DNA of 64,000 nucleotides from Chitinophagaceae bacterium UBA1931 (GTDB lineage Bacteria > Bacteroidota > Bacteroidia > Chitinophagales > Chitinophagaceae), in NCBI GenBank assembly GCA_002337125.1, contig DDFJ01000004.1, positions 1,229,889-1,293,888 of the forward strand, given 5' to 3'. The notes under the pieces are model-generated. The model was not told where the DNA came from. It did not search any database and worked only from the letters and a program-made list of their open reading frames with translations. Shown piece after piece: positions 37,096 to 43,801 of this stretch (its first letter is position 1; every line of letters starts with the position of its first letter). Made by a program: the position numbers and the translations under genes.

Positions 37096-37184
37096 GGTGA
37101 GGTGGATGAGTGGCTGAAATCAGTAGTTTGCTAAACTGCCGTACGGGTAACTCTGTACCGCGGGTTCGAATCCCGCCCTCACCG
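37096..37184 (+). tRNA. tRNA-Ser (anticodon GCU)
   Basis: Acceptor GGTGAGG (37096-37102) pairs with CCTCACC (37177-37183), discriminator G. Anticodon stem GTAGT/ACTGC closes the loop TTGCTAA with anticodon GCT. A long variable arm (GTACGGG...TGTAC) is typical of class II tRNA-Ser. The T arm is GCGGGTTCGAATCCCGC. CCA is not encoded. The 3' end is the integration site of the element to the right. Confidence 0.93.
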
Positions 37185-37186
37185 CA
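37163..37186 (+). repeat. attL: tRNA-Ser 3' end direct repeat
   Basis: 24-bp sequence of the T arm and acceptor stem, repeated at 47829-47852 with one mismatch (G37168 versus A47834). The exact shared core is AATCCCGCCCTCACCGCA. Confidence 0.9.
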
Positions 37187-37199
37187 CTTTAAAAACATA

Positions 37200-37232
37200 A
37201 AAAGCTGTAAACGAATAGTTTGCAGCTTTTTT
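37200..37232 (+). terminator. Terminator supplied by the element downstream of tRNA-Ser
   Basis: Stem AAAAGCTGTAAAC (37200-37212) / GTTTGCAGCTTTT (37218-37230), one wobble, then T residues. It lies 14 bp inside the element and would end the tRNA transcript, replacing the original terminator now at 47852. Confidence 0.75.
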
Positions 37233-37278
37233 ATTTGTATGGGTAGCAAAAGCGGTAGCAGTTTTCTTGTATTCTGCT

Positions 37279-37740
37279 CTATTTCTTTCGTGCTTTTTTT
37301 ACCTGTGTCTGTTCGTCTTGTTTGCCTCCAATATCAGAAAACATAATAGGCAAGTAAGCTTTATGCAGATAAGTTCCAGAAAGCTCTTTGTATAAAACTC
37401 CTCGACACGTTGATACAGAGATTGAGTTAACTAGATTGTCGAATCCAGAAAGAATTTTAAAATTACCGTCCTCTTGCTTATTTACAGCTATTTCAAAATT
37501 CATAATTTCAAACACAATCGCCACACTAATCTTTGCTAGCGTATCATTTTTGCTTTTTAGATCAGATACAGTAACATCAGTAAACGTAATAAGGTGCTTC
37601 AATTTCTCATTTACCTTGATTTCTTGACGAACGTTAAAATTGAATTGCTCAATTTTTTCATTTTCTGATGTTCTTGTCGCTAAATGCTTTCCGGTTAATT
37701 CTATGGCGTGCAGCCTAAATGAAATTTCAGGATTTTCCAT
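37279..37740 (-). CDS. SecB-like chaperone, third gene of a TAC-type operon
   Basis: 153 residues from ATG 37740 (a longer frame opens with TTG at 37764). Length matches SecB (about 155). The beta-rich pattern and the C-terminal segment STCRGVLYKELSGTYLHKAYLPIM (about 110-133) fit the SecB family end (RG-x-L, GT, LP). No signal peptide. It starts 4 bp after the stop of an HTH gene that itself overlaps a RelE/HigB-like gene. In toxin-antitoxin-chaperone systems such as Rv1955-Rv1957, a SecB-like protein stabilises the antitoxin. Function here is inferred from family resemblance plus gene order; a profile search should settle it. Confidence 0.62.
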   Translation of the reverse strand: MENPEISFRLHAIELTGKHLATRTSENEKIEQFNFNVRQEIKVNEKLKHLITFTDVTVSDLKSKNDTLAKISVAIVFEIMNFEIAVNKQEDGNFKILSGFDNLVNSISVSTCRGVLYKELSGTYLHKAYLPIMFSDIGGKQDEQTQVKKARKK

Positions 37741-37744
37741 TTTC

Positions 37745-38194
37745 TTAATCTTCGATGTTTTCAAATTCTGTTACTCCTATGAACTTGCCTGTTTCAGAAA
37801 CATCATAAAACTTTTCAATGCTCTTTATAGTATTTCTGTCAACAGTCAAAGGATCATTGTTGCTTATAATAACGTTATATTGAATGGGCCTGGACTCCTT
37901 TTTATGGGCGACAACATCATTCAAATCATCCTCAATAAACTGTTTTTTGTCTTTAAACTCAATAAAAGGAATTTTATCGGCAGCCAATGAAAGTTCAACT
38001 AATTTGCTGAGCTTGTGATCAAAATCCCCATTCATGACCTGAGAAATGTAACCCTTTGAAAAACCAAGCTTTTCAGCGATGTCCTTCTTTTTCAGATCGT
38101 TTTTCTTCATGTATTCGTGGAGTATTTGGAACAGCCTATTTTGAATCATGGCCGTCCAATAAACTGGGCTGTTTAATAGCTCTTCTCTTTTCAT
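37745..38194 (-). CDS. HTH (XRE-type) protein, likely antitoxin
   Basis: 149 residues. Residues about 20-75 form a Cro/C1-type helix-turn-helix (KKKDIAEKLGFSKGYISQVMNG). The tail, 76-149, has no known domain and contains a hydrophobic stretch (RPIQYNVIIS), where a chaperone-addiction segment would be expected in a TAC antitoxin. ATG overlaps the upstream stop codon (ATGA). It probably binds its own promoter; a 24-bp near-perfect palindrome lies just before the first gene of the operon. A plain phage-type repressor is the alternative. Confidence 0.7.
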   Translation of the reverse strand: MKREELLNSPVYWTAMIQNRLFQILHEYMKKNDLKKKDIAEKLGFSKGYISQVMNGDFDHKLSKLVELSLAADKIPFIEFKDKKQFIEDDLNDVVAHKKESRPIQYNVIISNNDPLTVDRNTIKSIEKFYDVSETGKFIGVTEFENIED

Positions 38195-38649
38195 GTGGTT
38201 GACTTTTTTTGAGACAATTGCTCGACAACTCTCAGCTTAAACGCTCTGAATGTGGCAATTTCTTGTTTGGTTTGTTTGTTTTTATGGCTGCAATAGGCAA
38301 CTATTTTATTCCCCTCAAGCTTAAAACAGTAAATGCGGAGATGCTTGCTCTTAAATTCATAATCTTTAATTGCGTCTGAAGTGGGCCGCTCTTCTAATTC
38401 GTGGTATTTATTACCTGACACATGCTCCCCATCAGCAACCATGTTCATGTACGCATAAATGGTTTTGAGCTCACTTTCATATTTGGTTTCTAGTCCAGCT
38501 TCGAAAGTATCCAGCACTCCCGTTTTTCGTTCATTCCTTTCTTCCTCTGTTTTAGCACCCGTAAAATCAGGAGTATCATCAACTGTTAGCTGATAAAACT
38601 TCTGCTTCCCTTTTACTTGTGTTAATCGCTTTAAATCAAATGTAGGCAT
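38191..38649 (-). CDS. Putative RelE/HigB-like toxin
   Basis: 152 residues. The C-terminal half follows the RelE/HigB pattern: YEFKSKHLRIYCFKLEGNKIVAYCSHKNKQTKQEIATFRAFKLR, that is Arg-bearing strands, a short hairpin, a Lys-rich strand and a terminal helix. The N-terminal half has FDLKRLTQVKGKQKFYQ and a charged helical insert, longer than typical RelE (about 95). It is first in the operon, toxin before antitoxin as in HigBA. RNase activity is inference; the assignment rests on pattern and context. Confidence 0.55.
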   Translation of the reverse strand: MPTFDLKRLTQVKGKQKFYQLTVDDTPDFTGAKTEEERNERKTGVLDTFEAGLETKYESELKTIYAYMNMVADGEHVSGNKYHELEERPTSDAIKDYEFKSKHLRIYCFKLEGNKIVAYCSHKNKQTKQEIATFRAFKLRVVEQLSQKKSTT

Positions 38650-38651
38650 AA

Positions 38652-38675
38652 AAAGTTAAGTTGCAACTAAACTTT
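38652..38675. promoter_or_regulatory. 24-bp near-perfect palindrome, likely operator of the TAC-like operon
   Basis: Two 12-bp arms match in 11 positions; the centre AGTTGCAACT (38659-38668) is perfectly symmetric. It ends 2 bp before the first codon of the 38649 gene. The minus-strand arm contains TAACTTTT, one base from a TAnnTTTG box, so a bound HTH protein would cover the promoter. Confidence 0.6.
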
Positions 38676-38761
38676 AGGCATTTTTACAGTTATTTTACAG
38701 TAAAAAGGCTTTACTTATGTTTCTTTTATTAATATGTTTTATACGCTGGATAGTTTGGCCA

Positions 38762-39331
38762 TTATTTCCATTCCAACCCTTCCACATCGAAAACAAATTG
38801 CTGCAATCCGTTCTGATAAAAAGGAACTTCAACGACCATTTTCTTTGAATGCTTAATCTTCTCTAACAACCCCTTTACGCCTGTAAAAAAGACTATTGTT
38901 GTGCTTCCGTCGCTCGGCTCATTTACCAAATATTTCTGAGGCTTCCCATCGTCAAACTTCACTCTTACATAGGTCCCTTCAAAATCAGTATCAATTTGTC
39001 CTTTCGATATTGAGAACATGATATCAAGTGAGTTGTTTTTCTTTCTGATCAGGATTTGCCCGACTGAACCACCGTTATAAGGAAAAGCGAATTGAACCAG
39101 ATCGTTTGCATCAATACTTGCAAACGTCAATGCGTCGCCCATCTCATTAACAGACGAGTCATAAACCCAATGTTTTGCCTCGGTATCGTCTTTAGAAGTA
39201 ACTGCAACCGGTGCGGTTTGAGCTGTATCAGCTGTTGTTGTGGAAACAGGTTTATTAGTTTTTGGATCGCTGCAAGAAAAAAAGACAAAGGCGATAGCAA
39301 AAGCTGTTAGCTTGGTGTAGTGCTTTTTCAT
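38762..39331 (-). CDS. Lipoprotein of unknown function carried by the element
   Basis: 189 residues from ATG 39331 (the upstream extension has no signal). Lipobox FFSCSD near residue 19, then a Thr/Ala/Pro linker (STTTADTAQTAPVAV) and a beta-rich domain (GQILIRKKNNSLDIMFSISKG, YVRVKFDDGKPQKYLVNEP, KMVVEVPFYQNGLQQFVFDVEG). Similar short domains occur in phage-borne and host lipoproteins without known activity. Temperate phages and satellites sometimes carry lipoproteins that block superinfection, so that role is possible. Confidence 0.7.
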   Translation of the reverse strand: MKKHYTKLTAFAIAFVFFSCSDPKTNKPVSTTTADTAQTAPVAVTSKDDTEAKHWVYDSSVNEMGDALTFASIDANDLVQFAFPYNGGSVGQILIRKKNNSLDIMFSISKGQIDTDFEGTYVRVKFDDGKPQKYLVNEPSDGSTTIVFFTGVKGLLEKIKHSKKMVVEVPFYQNGLQQFVFDVEGLEWK

Positions 39332-39411
39332 TTTGAGATGTTTTAATGGTGAAATATACAGCAAAATCATTTTACTTTTTGGGCCACCCCCAGAAAAAAC
39401 CTCTAATCATT

Positions 39412-39421
39412 TGCCACTATA
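39412..39421 (+). promoter_or_regulatory. TGCCACTATA motif, copy 1
   Basis: Ten-base motif 22 bp before the tape-measure-like gene; the same ten bases stand 15 bp before the HTH gene at 41691. Likely a shared promoter or regulator site of the element. Confidence 0.4.
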
Positions 39422-39443
39422 GATATAACCAAAAGCAAACAAA

Positions 39444-41258
39444 ATGGCAAACGACGTTGAAATTAAAAGCAAAATAACCGTTGATACTGGCGACGGTGAG
39501 CAGAAAATATCTGCACTAAAAGGAGCTATTAAAGGAGCCGGAGGAGAAACCGGAGCACTCGGAGGCACATTCGGCAAGCTGAAAGAGTCACTTTCAACTT
39601 TACCAGGTGCAACAGGACAAGCGACACAAGGTTTGGGGGTATTAACTCAGGCTTTGAATGTGCTGAAAGCACACCCAATAGTCGGGGTGTTTATTTTGAT
39701 CGCAGGGCTTGTGATGGCTTTGTTCAAACGATTTACTGAGATGGAAGCCGTCAGCGATACATTAGGCGCAGCATGGGCAAACCTCTCAGGCATATTTGAT
39801 GCGTTTATCAGCAACATACTTACGCCTTTGATTGAAGGGTTCTCAAAGTTTATCGGCTGGATTACGCAAGGGATCGATTTTATTGTCGGCAAGTTTGCCC
39901 CAGGGCTTGCAGAGGCAGGAAAGCAAAGCGAAAAGCTTGCAAAGGAATTGGACGATTTAGAGGACCAAGAAAGCAAGACAGCGGTTGCAAGAGAACGATC
40001 TAACCGACTAATGCAAGAGGCCAGGGAAAAAGCTGCAGACGCAAACGTGCCGATCAAAGAAAGAATCGCAGCATTGAAAGAAGCGGCAAGGATTGAGCAC
40101 GCAACCCTCGAGCAATCAATTCAGGACAATTTAATCCACGCAAGAAATATCATTGCAACCTCAGCGAATAAAATCGGGGCGACTGAAAAAGAGATCGAGG
40201 CAATTAAACGAATGACTGCCGCTGAACTCGATGCGTACAGGATAAGGATGCTTACAGAGGGAAAAATAAATAAGGATGAATTAAACAAGTCGATTGAGTT
40301 TTTGAAAAATGCGGAGAGCTTCGGAGCTGATCAGGCTAAGATCGATAAGAAGACTCAAACGCAAATAACTTCGATTCAAAACGAAGAGAACAACAAGAGA
40401 AAAGCCGCTGCCGATAAATCGAGATCCGCAAGAGAAAGCGCAGAGAAAGAATATACTTCTTTCATGGAAAAAGAGCATGAAAGACGGTTGAAACTCGGCA
40501 TGAATGCCGCAGACGTTGAACTCTTTGAGCTGAGTAAGAAGTATGAAAAGATTTATGAGATAGCAAAAAAGTACGGGCTTTCAGAAAAGCAGTTGACAGA
40601 ATTGAAGATTCAGGACGACGTTGACTATATCAACAAGACAGTACAGAACGAGGAAAAGAAATGGAACTTCAAAGCTGATGCAATGGCGAATTTCATCCCC
40701 AAGCAAATAGAGATGAACACGACCCTTGTTGCAAACAATGACGCTGCAAACAAGACCGATCTTGAAAACACAAAAATGACGGCAGAGCAAAAAAAAGCTC
40801 TATACGGACAGCTCGGTAATACAATAGCTGCTTTCTCTGATTTAGTGGGGCGTGAAACTGTTGCAGGTAAAGCAATGGCTATTGCAAATGCAACGATCAA
40901 TACCTATCTCGCTGCAACAGAGGCATTGAAAGCAAACTACGGGGCATTCGGTCCGGCGGCAATGGTGGCCAGAGTTGCGGCTGTTGCTGCGACTATTGCG
41001 AGCGGTATTGCACAGATCAAAGGAATTGCAGGCGCACAAGTGCCGGGCAAAGGGTCGTCATCATCTACGCCCACGCTATCAGTAACGGCACCACTTACAC
41101 CAAGAGTAGCAATGCCGACAACCTTAGACCAGGCTGCAATTAATGGTATCAGAAACGCAGCGGTAGGAGGTACAAACAGGGCTTTTGTACTGGATGCCGA
41201 TATAAAAGACAACGACGAAAGAAACGCCCGTATTAACAGAGCAGCAAGACTCGGCTAA
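39444..41258 (+). CDS. Phage tail tape-measure-like protein
   Basis: 604 residues. Features of tape-measure proteins: two hydrophobic stretches (about 77-95 and 120-148), a long charged alpha-helical region (about 155-420), an Ala-rich hydrophobic region (about 470-540), then a Ser/Pro/Thr-rich tail. The last 28 residues (NRAFVLDADIKDNDERNARIN) resemble the ending seen in Bacteroidota phage tape-measure proteins (AYVxxxDI...QxRxxRI). The family sets tail length and helps DNA injection. By the usual 1.5 angstrom per residue it would span about 90 nm. No other tail gene is present, which is the striking point. Confidence 0.72.
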   Translation: MANDVEIKSKITVDTGDGEQKISALKGAIKGAGGETGALGGTFGKLKESLSTLPGATGQATQGLGVLTQALNVLKAHPIVGVFILIAGLVMALFKRFTEMEAVSDTLGAAWANLSGIFDAFISNILTPLIEGFSKFIGWITQGIDFIVGKFAPGLAEAGKQSEKLAKELDDLEDQESKTAVARERSNRLMQEAREKAADANVPIKERIAALKEAARIEHATLEQSIQDNLIHARNIIATSANKIGATEKEIEAIKRMTAAELDAYRIRMLTEGKINKDELNKSIEFLKNAESFGADQAKIDKKTQTQITSIQNEENNKRKAAADKSRSARESAEKEYTSFMEKEHERRLKLGMNAADVELFELSKKYEKIYEIAKKYGLSEKQLTELKIQDDVDYINKTVQNEEKKWNFKADAMANFIPKQIEMNTTLVANNDAANKTDLENTKMTAEQKKALYGQLGNTIAAFSDLVGRETVAGKAMAIANATINTYLAATEALKANYGAFGPAAMVARVAAVAATIASGIAQIKGIAGAQVPGKGSSSSTPTLSVTAPLTPRVAMPTTLDQAAINGIRNAAVGGTNRAFVLDADIKDNDERNARINRAARLG

Positions 41259-41269
41259 ACAGTTTAATT

Positions 41270-41506
41270 ATGACACACGTATTTGTCCCTATATCTTCCA
41301 TCATGGTCACACTTGAAACACAATACACAGAGATTGAACTTGAAGTAGAAGCGGATTTAATGAAGGTTTACCACAAGGACATACTAAAGGCAAAGAAAGA
41401 AAACAACAAGTTTGCTCTTGAAGCATATTACGACAGGATAATTAGGCGGTATAATCTCAGGGAAAACGATCTCGGGGTAATACCGATTAATTTCAGCCGA
41501 AACTGA
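41270..41506 (+). CDS. Small hypothetical protein after the tape-measure-like gene
   Basis: 78 residues (ATG at 41303 would give 67). Acidic/basic helical protein (EIELEVEADLMKVYHKDILKAKKENNKFALEAYYDRIIRRYNL). It starts 11 bp after the tape-measure stop and is followed by a terminator, so the two form one unit. No family recognised. Confidence 0.6.
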   Translation: MTHVFVPISSIMVTLETQYTEIELEVEADLMKVYHKDILKAKKENNKFALEAYYDRIIRRYNLRENDLGVIPINFSRN

Positions 41507-41526
41507 TCGTTTGCTTTGTAGGTTTT

Positions 41527-41550
41527 AGGAGGCTTCGGCCTCCTTTTTTT
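41527..41550 (+). terminator. Terminator with TTCG tetraloop
   Basis: AGGAGGC-TTCG-GCCTCCT stem (41527-41544) followed by T residues; ends the tape-measure unit. Confidence 0.9.
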
Positions 41551-41572
41551 ATGCCTTTCAACTAATTGCAAC

Positions 41573-41587
41573 AATGTTTCAAACATT
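41573..41587. promoter_or_regulatory. 15-bp perfect palindrome, possible operator
   Basis: AATGTTT-C-AAACATT between the terminator and the replication/regulation operon; a candidate site for an element regulator. Confidence 0.35.
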
Positions 41588-41665
41588 TTCTTTCCTTACT
41601 GGGAAAGGGTTTCGGCGCAAATTGAGGCTATTATACCCCATTATAGTAAAAAAGAGTAGAAAAGA

Positions 41666-41675
41666 TGCCACTATA
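41666..41675 (+). promoter_or_regulatory. TGCCACTATA motif, copy 2
   Basis: Same ten bases as at 39412-39421, here 15 bp before the ATG at 41691. Confidence 0.4.
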
Positions 41676-41690
41676 AAAAAAACTCATTTT

Positions 41691-41876
41691 ATGGATGGAA
41701 CGCTATTAACAAGAAAAGAGGCGGCGCAACACTTAAAAATAAAGCCGGTAACACTCAAGAAATACGAAAAGAAAGGACTTATTAAGCCTGCTTGCTGGCT
41801 TTCAAATCGGCCTCGGTATTCAATTGACGACTTGAATAATTTACTAACTATTAAACCGGGTACAAATGGAAACTAA
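41691..41876 (+). CDS. Small MerR/excisionase-like HTH protein
   Basis: 61 residues from ATG 41691; the frame opens earlier, at 41574, but that region holds the palindrome and the shared motif. LTRKEAAQHLKIKPVTLKKYEKKGLI-PACWLSNRPRYSIDDLNNLL is the winged-helix pattern of HTH_17/excisionase-like proteins. Likely controls excision or transcription of the element. Overlaps the next gene by 11 bp. Confidence 0.72.
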   Translation: MDGTLLTRKEAAQHLKIKPVTLKKYEKKGLIKPACWLSNRPRYSIDDLNNLLTIKPGTNGN

Positions 41877-42162
41877 TCGAATTTATTTAACTGAGTTGAC
41901 CGTCGAAAGCCTGTCAGAAATAATCGAGAGGTCAGTTTACAAAGCCCTTGAGGGAAAACAGGCTACCGGAGCGGACCAGAAGACTACACAGTGCGAAATT
42001 ATTGATAGGGCGGAGCTATGCAAGCGGTTAAGCATTACAGAGCCAACAGTAATAAGATGGGAGAAAAAAGGAAAGATACCCTGCCTCCATCTTGGCAAAA
42101 GTGTCCGGTATAAATGGGAGGAAGTGATAACAGCTCTGGAAAAAAAAGGAGGTAAGGCATGA
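41866..42162 (+). CDS. HTH_17-type DNA-binding protein (excisionase-like)
   Basis: 98 residues. N-terminal 45 residues helical (TELTVESLSEIIERSVYKALEGK), typical of Bacteroidota excisionase-family proteins; residues 48-95 form the MerR-like domain (DRAELCKRLSITEPTVIRWEKKGKIPCLHLGKSVRYKWEEV). Second of two tandem HTH genes; one may act as recombination directionality factor for the integrase. Overlaps the next gene by 4 bp. Confidence 0.75.
   Translation: METNRIYLTELTVESLSEIIERSVYKALEGKQATGADQKTTQCEIIDRAELCKRLSITEPTVIRWEKKGKIPCLHLGKSVRYKWEEVITALEKKGGKA
42148..42153 (+). promoter_or_regulatory. Perfect Shine-Dalgarno GGAGGT before 42159
   Basis: GGAGGT ends 5 nt before the ATG at 42159, preceded by an A-tract. 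Such sites are absent from the chromosomal genes in this window. Confidence 0.65.
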
Positions 42163-42539
42163 AAGCTCCTACCCCCAAAAAGTTAATCAGTTCAGAGGGT
42201 AAAGTTAATACCTGGCAAAAAATATACCTCGCTTTTTTCAACGGTCCCACAAGTATTGAAGAGGCAGCTGCAGCTACAGGGATTGCGTTTAACGTGATCA
42301 GCATGCAGTTAACGCAAATGCTTGCGGACAAAAACGCCTGTTTGATATTGGAAGCACAGGACCACAGTAGCGGTAAATGGGTAAAGAAGTACATAACAAA
42401 CTACGGAGTAATGAACACGCTTTTAATGCTAAGTAAAGCCGGAGCGTTCGCCGGGATGGAAAAGGAAATCATTTTCCCTGTTGATCAATGGGAAGAGTTA
42501 AAAAAAGGAGGTGCTGCATGGGACAAGATAAAGCTATAA
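42159..42539 (+). CDS. Hypothetical winged-helix-like protein of the element
   Basis: 126 residues. TWQKIYLAFFNGPTSIEEAAAATGIAFNVISMQLTQMLADKNACLILE reads like a winged helix found in phage replication or regulatory proteins. No further domain is recognised. Good ribosome binding site; overlaps the ATPase gene by 22 bp. Confidence 0.6.
   Translation: MKAPTPKKLISSEGKVNTWQKIYLAFFNGPTSIEEAAAATGIAFNVISMQLTQMLADKNACLILEAQDHSSGKWVKKYITNYGVMNTLLMLSKAGAFAGMEKEIIFPVDQWEELKKGGAAWDKIKL
42507..42512 (+). promoter_or_regulatory. Perfect Shine-Dalgarno GGAGGT deciding the start at 42518
   Basis: GGAGGT 5 nt before ATG 42518, same sequence and spacing as at 42148. It supports this start over the one at 42488. 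Confidence 0.65.
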
Positions 42540-43684
42540 ACCACGAACTCGAGTTAACTGTAGTCAGTGACTTTCCGATCAAAGGGATGAATGAAGAGTA
42601 CGAGGAAGAGATCGCATTGAGCGAAGCAGAGGGCGACAGCGTTGACGCTATTTTAAAAGCCTCAAAGATTGACCCCGACACTCCTATCACTGACGATTTC
42701 ATTCTCGCTAAAATCGGACCGTCGACTTTTGCTACCCTCGGAAACTTTAGCTGCATTACCGGCAAAGCGAAAAGCAAAAAAACGTTTCTCGTCACTTCGG
42801 TTGTTGCTGCATTTCTTAAAGGTGAAAACGATCTGATCAGTACGATAAAGTATTCTTTCAAAAACCGGATTGTTTGGTTTGATACAGAGCAAAGCAAATT
42901 CCACGTTCAAAAATCATTGTACAGAGCTTTGGCGATTGCTGACGGCAACAGTGAACATTCAATTGAAGTGCACTCGCTCCGCCCCTATTCTCCTAAAGAA
43001 AGAAAAGAAGCAATCACAAGGCTGCTGATCCAACACAACAAAGAGAATGACATTGCCTTTGTAGTAATTGACGGAATAAGGGACCTCGTTACGGACATAA
43101 ACGATCCAGAGCAGGCAACGGATGTCGTAACCTGGTTAATGAAAATAACGGATGAAAAGAACTTGCACATTTGCACCGTTCTGCATCAAAACAAAAGCGA
43201 CAATAACGCAAGAGGACACATAGGCACAGAGATAATAAACAAAGCAGAGACGGTCTTATCAGTGCAGAAAGTGACAAACGTTGACAACGTAAGCGAAGTG
43301 AAGCCGGAGCAGTGCCGAGATATTGAATTTGCGCCTTTTGCTTTTGCCATCAATGAAAACGGTTTGCCCTTCATTTTGTCCGACTATCACACACAAGAGC
43401 CAGAGCCGATAATTAAAAAGCTCTCTCCTCTTTCTATTCCAATTGATACCCACAAGGAAGCTGTGAAAATGATCTTCGCAAAAGGTGAAGGCAAGAGCCG
43501 GGCTGATTTGTTGACAGCTATTAAACTGGCATACGGCAAACTCGGGTTTCAATTCGGAGACTCAAAGGCAAAAGAGTTCCTGCATCATCTTGTAGACTCG
43601 GAGGGCTTAATCGAGCACAACGGACTCAGCACAACGAAATCAAAATACGGTCCTGCATCTATCGACTTGGCTTCGGTTACTTGA
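42518..43684 (+). CDS. RecA-like (RepA/AAA_25-type) ATPase
   Basis: 388 residues from ATG 42518. Walker A GKAKSKKT at 82-89, Walker B VVIDGIRD with Asp185, and the sensor-like segment HQNKSDNNARGHIGTEIINKAETVLSV typical of plasmid/phage RepA-like hexameric helicases and of Bacteroidota element proteins that work with VirE-N primases. C-terminal 90 residues look like a winged helix. Role: replication of the excised element. Followed by a 117-bp region with hairpin and repeats, then the primase-like gene. Confidence 0.8.
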   Translation: MGQDKAINHELELTVVSDFPIKGMNEEYEEEIALSEAEGDSVDAILKASKIDPDTPITDDFILAKIGPSTFATLGNFSCITGKAKSKKTFLVTSVVAAFLKGENDLISTIKYSFKNRIVWFDTEQSKFHVQKSLYRALAIADGNSEHSIEVHSLRPYSPKERKEAITRLLIQHNKENDIAFVVIDGIRDLVTDINDPEQATDVVTWLMKITDEKNLHICTVLHQNKSDNNARGHIGTEIINKAETVLSVQKVTNVDNVSEVKPEQCRDIEFAPFAFAINENGLPFILSDYHTQEPEPIIKKLSPLSIPIDTHKEAVKMIFAKGEGKSRADLLTAIKLAYGKLGFQFGDSKAKEFLHHLVDSEGLIEHNGLSTTKSKYGPASIDLASVT

Positions 43685-43801
43685 CTTAGGTTAATGCCCC
43701 CTATATATAGGGGGGCATAACTTAACCGAAGTCTTAAGCATCTTGGTTTAACTCTAAAAATCTACGGTTAACCGAAGTAACCGAAGTAAAAACAAAGCAA
43801 C
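43671..43801. promoter_or_regulatory. Hairpin plus AACCGAAGT repeats before the primase-like gene
   Basis: ATGCCCCC (43694-43701) and GGGGGGCAT (43710-43718) flank TATATATA and form a strong hairpin, extended by GGTTAA / TTAACC. AACCGAAGT occurs at 43724-43732, 43770-43778 and 43779-43787, and AACCGAAG in reverse orientation at 43671-43678. No T-run follows the hairpin. Operator or origin-like control site is likely. Confidence 0.5.
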
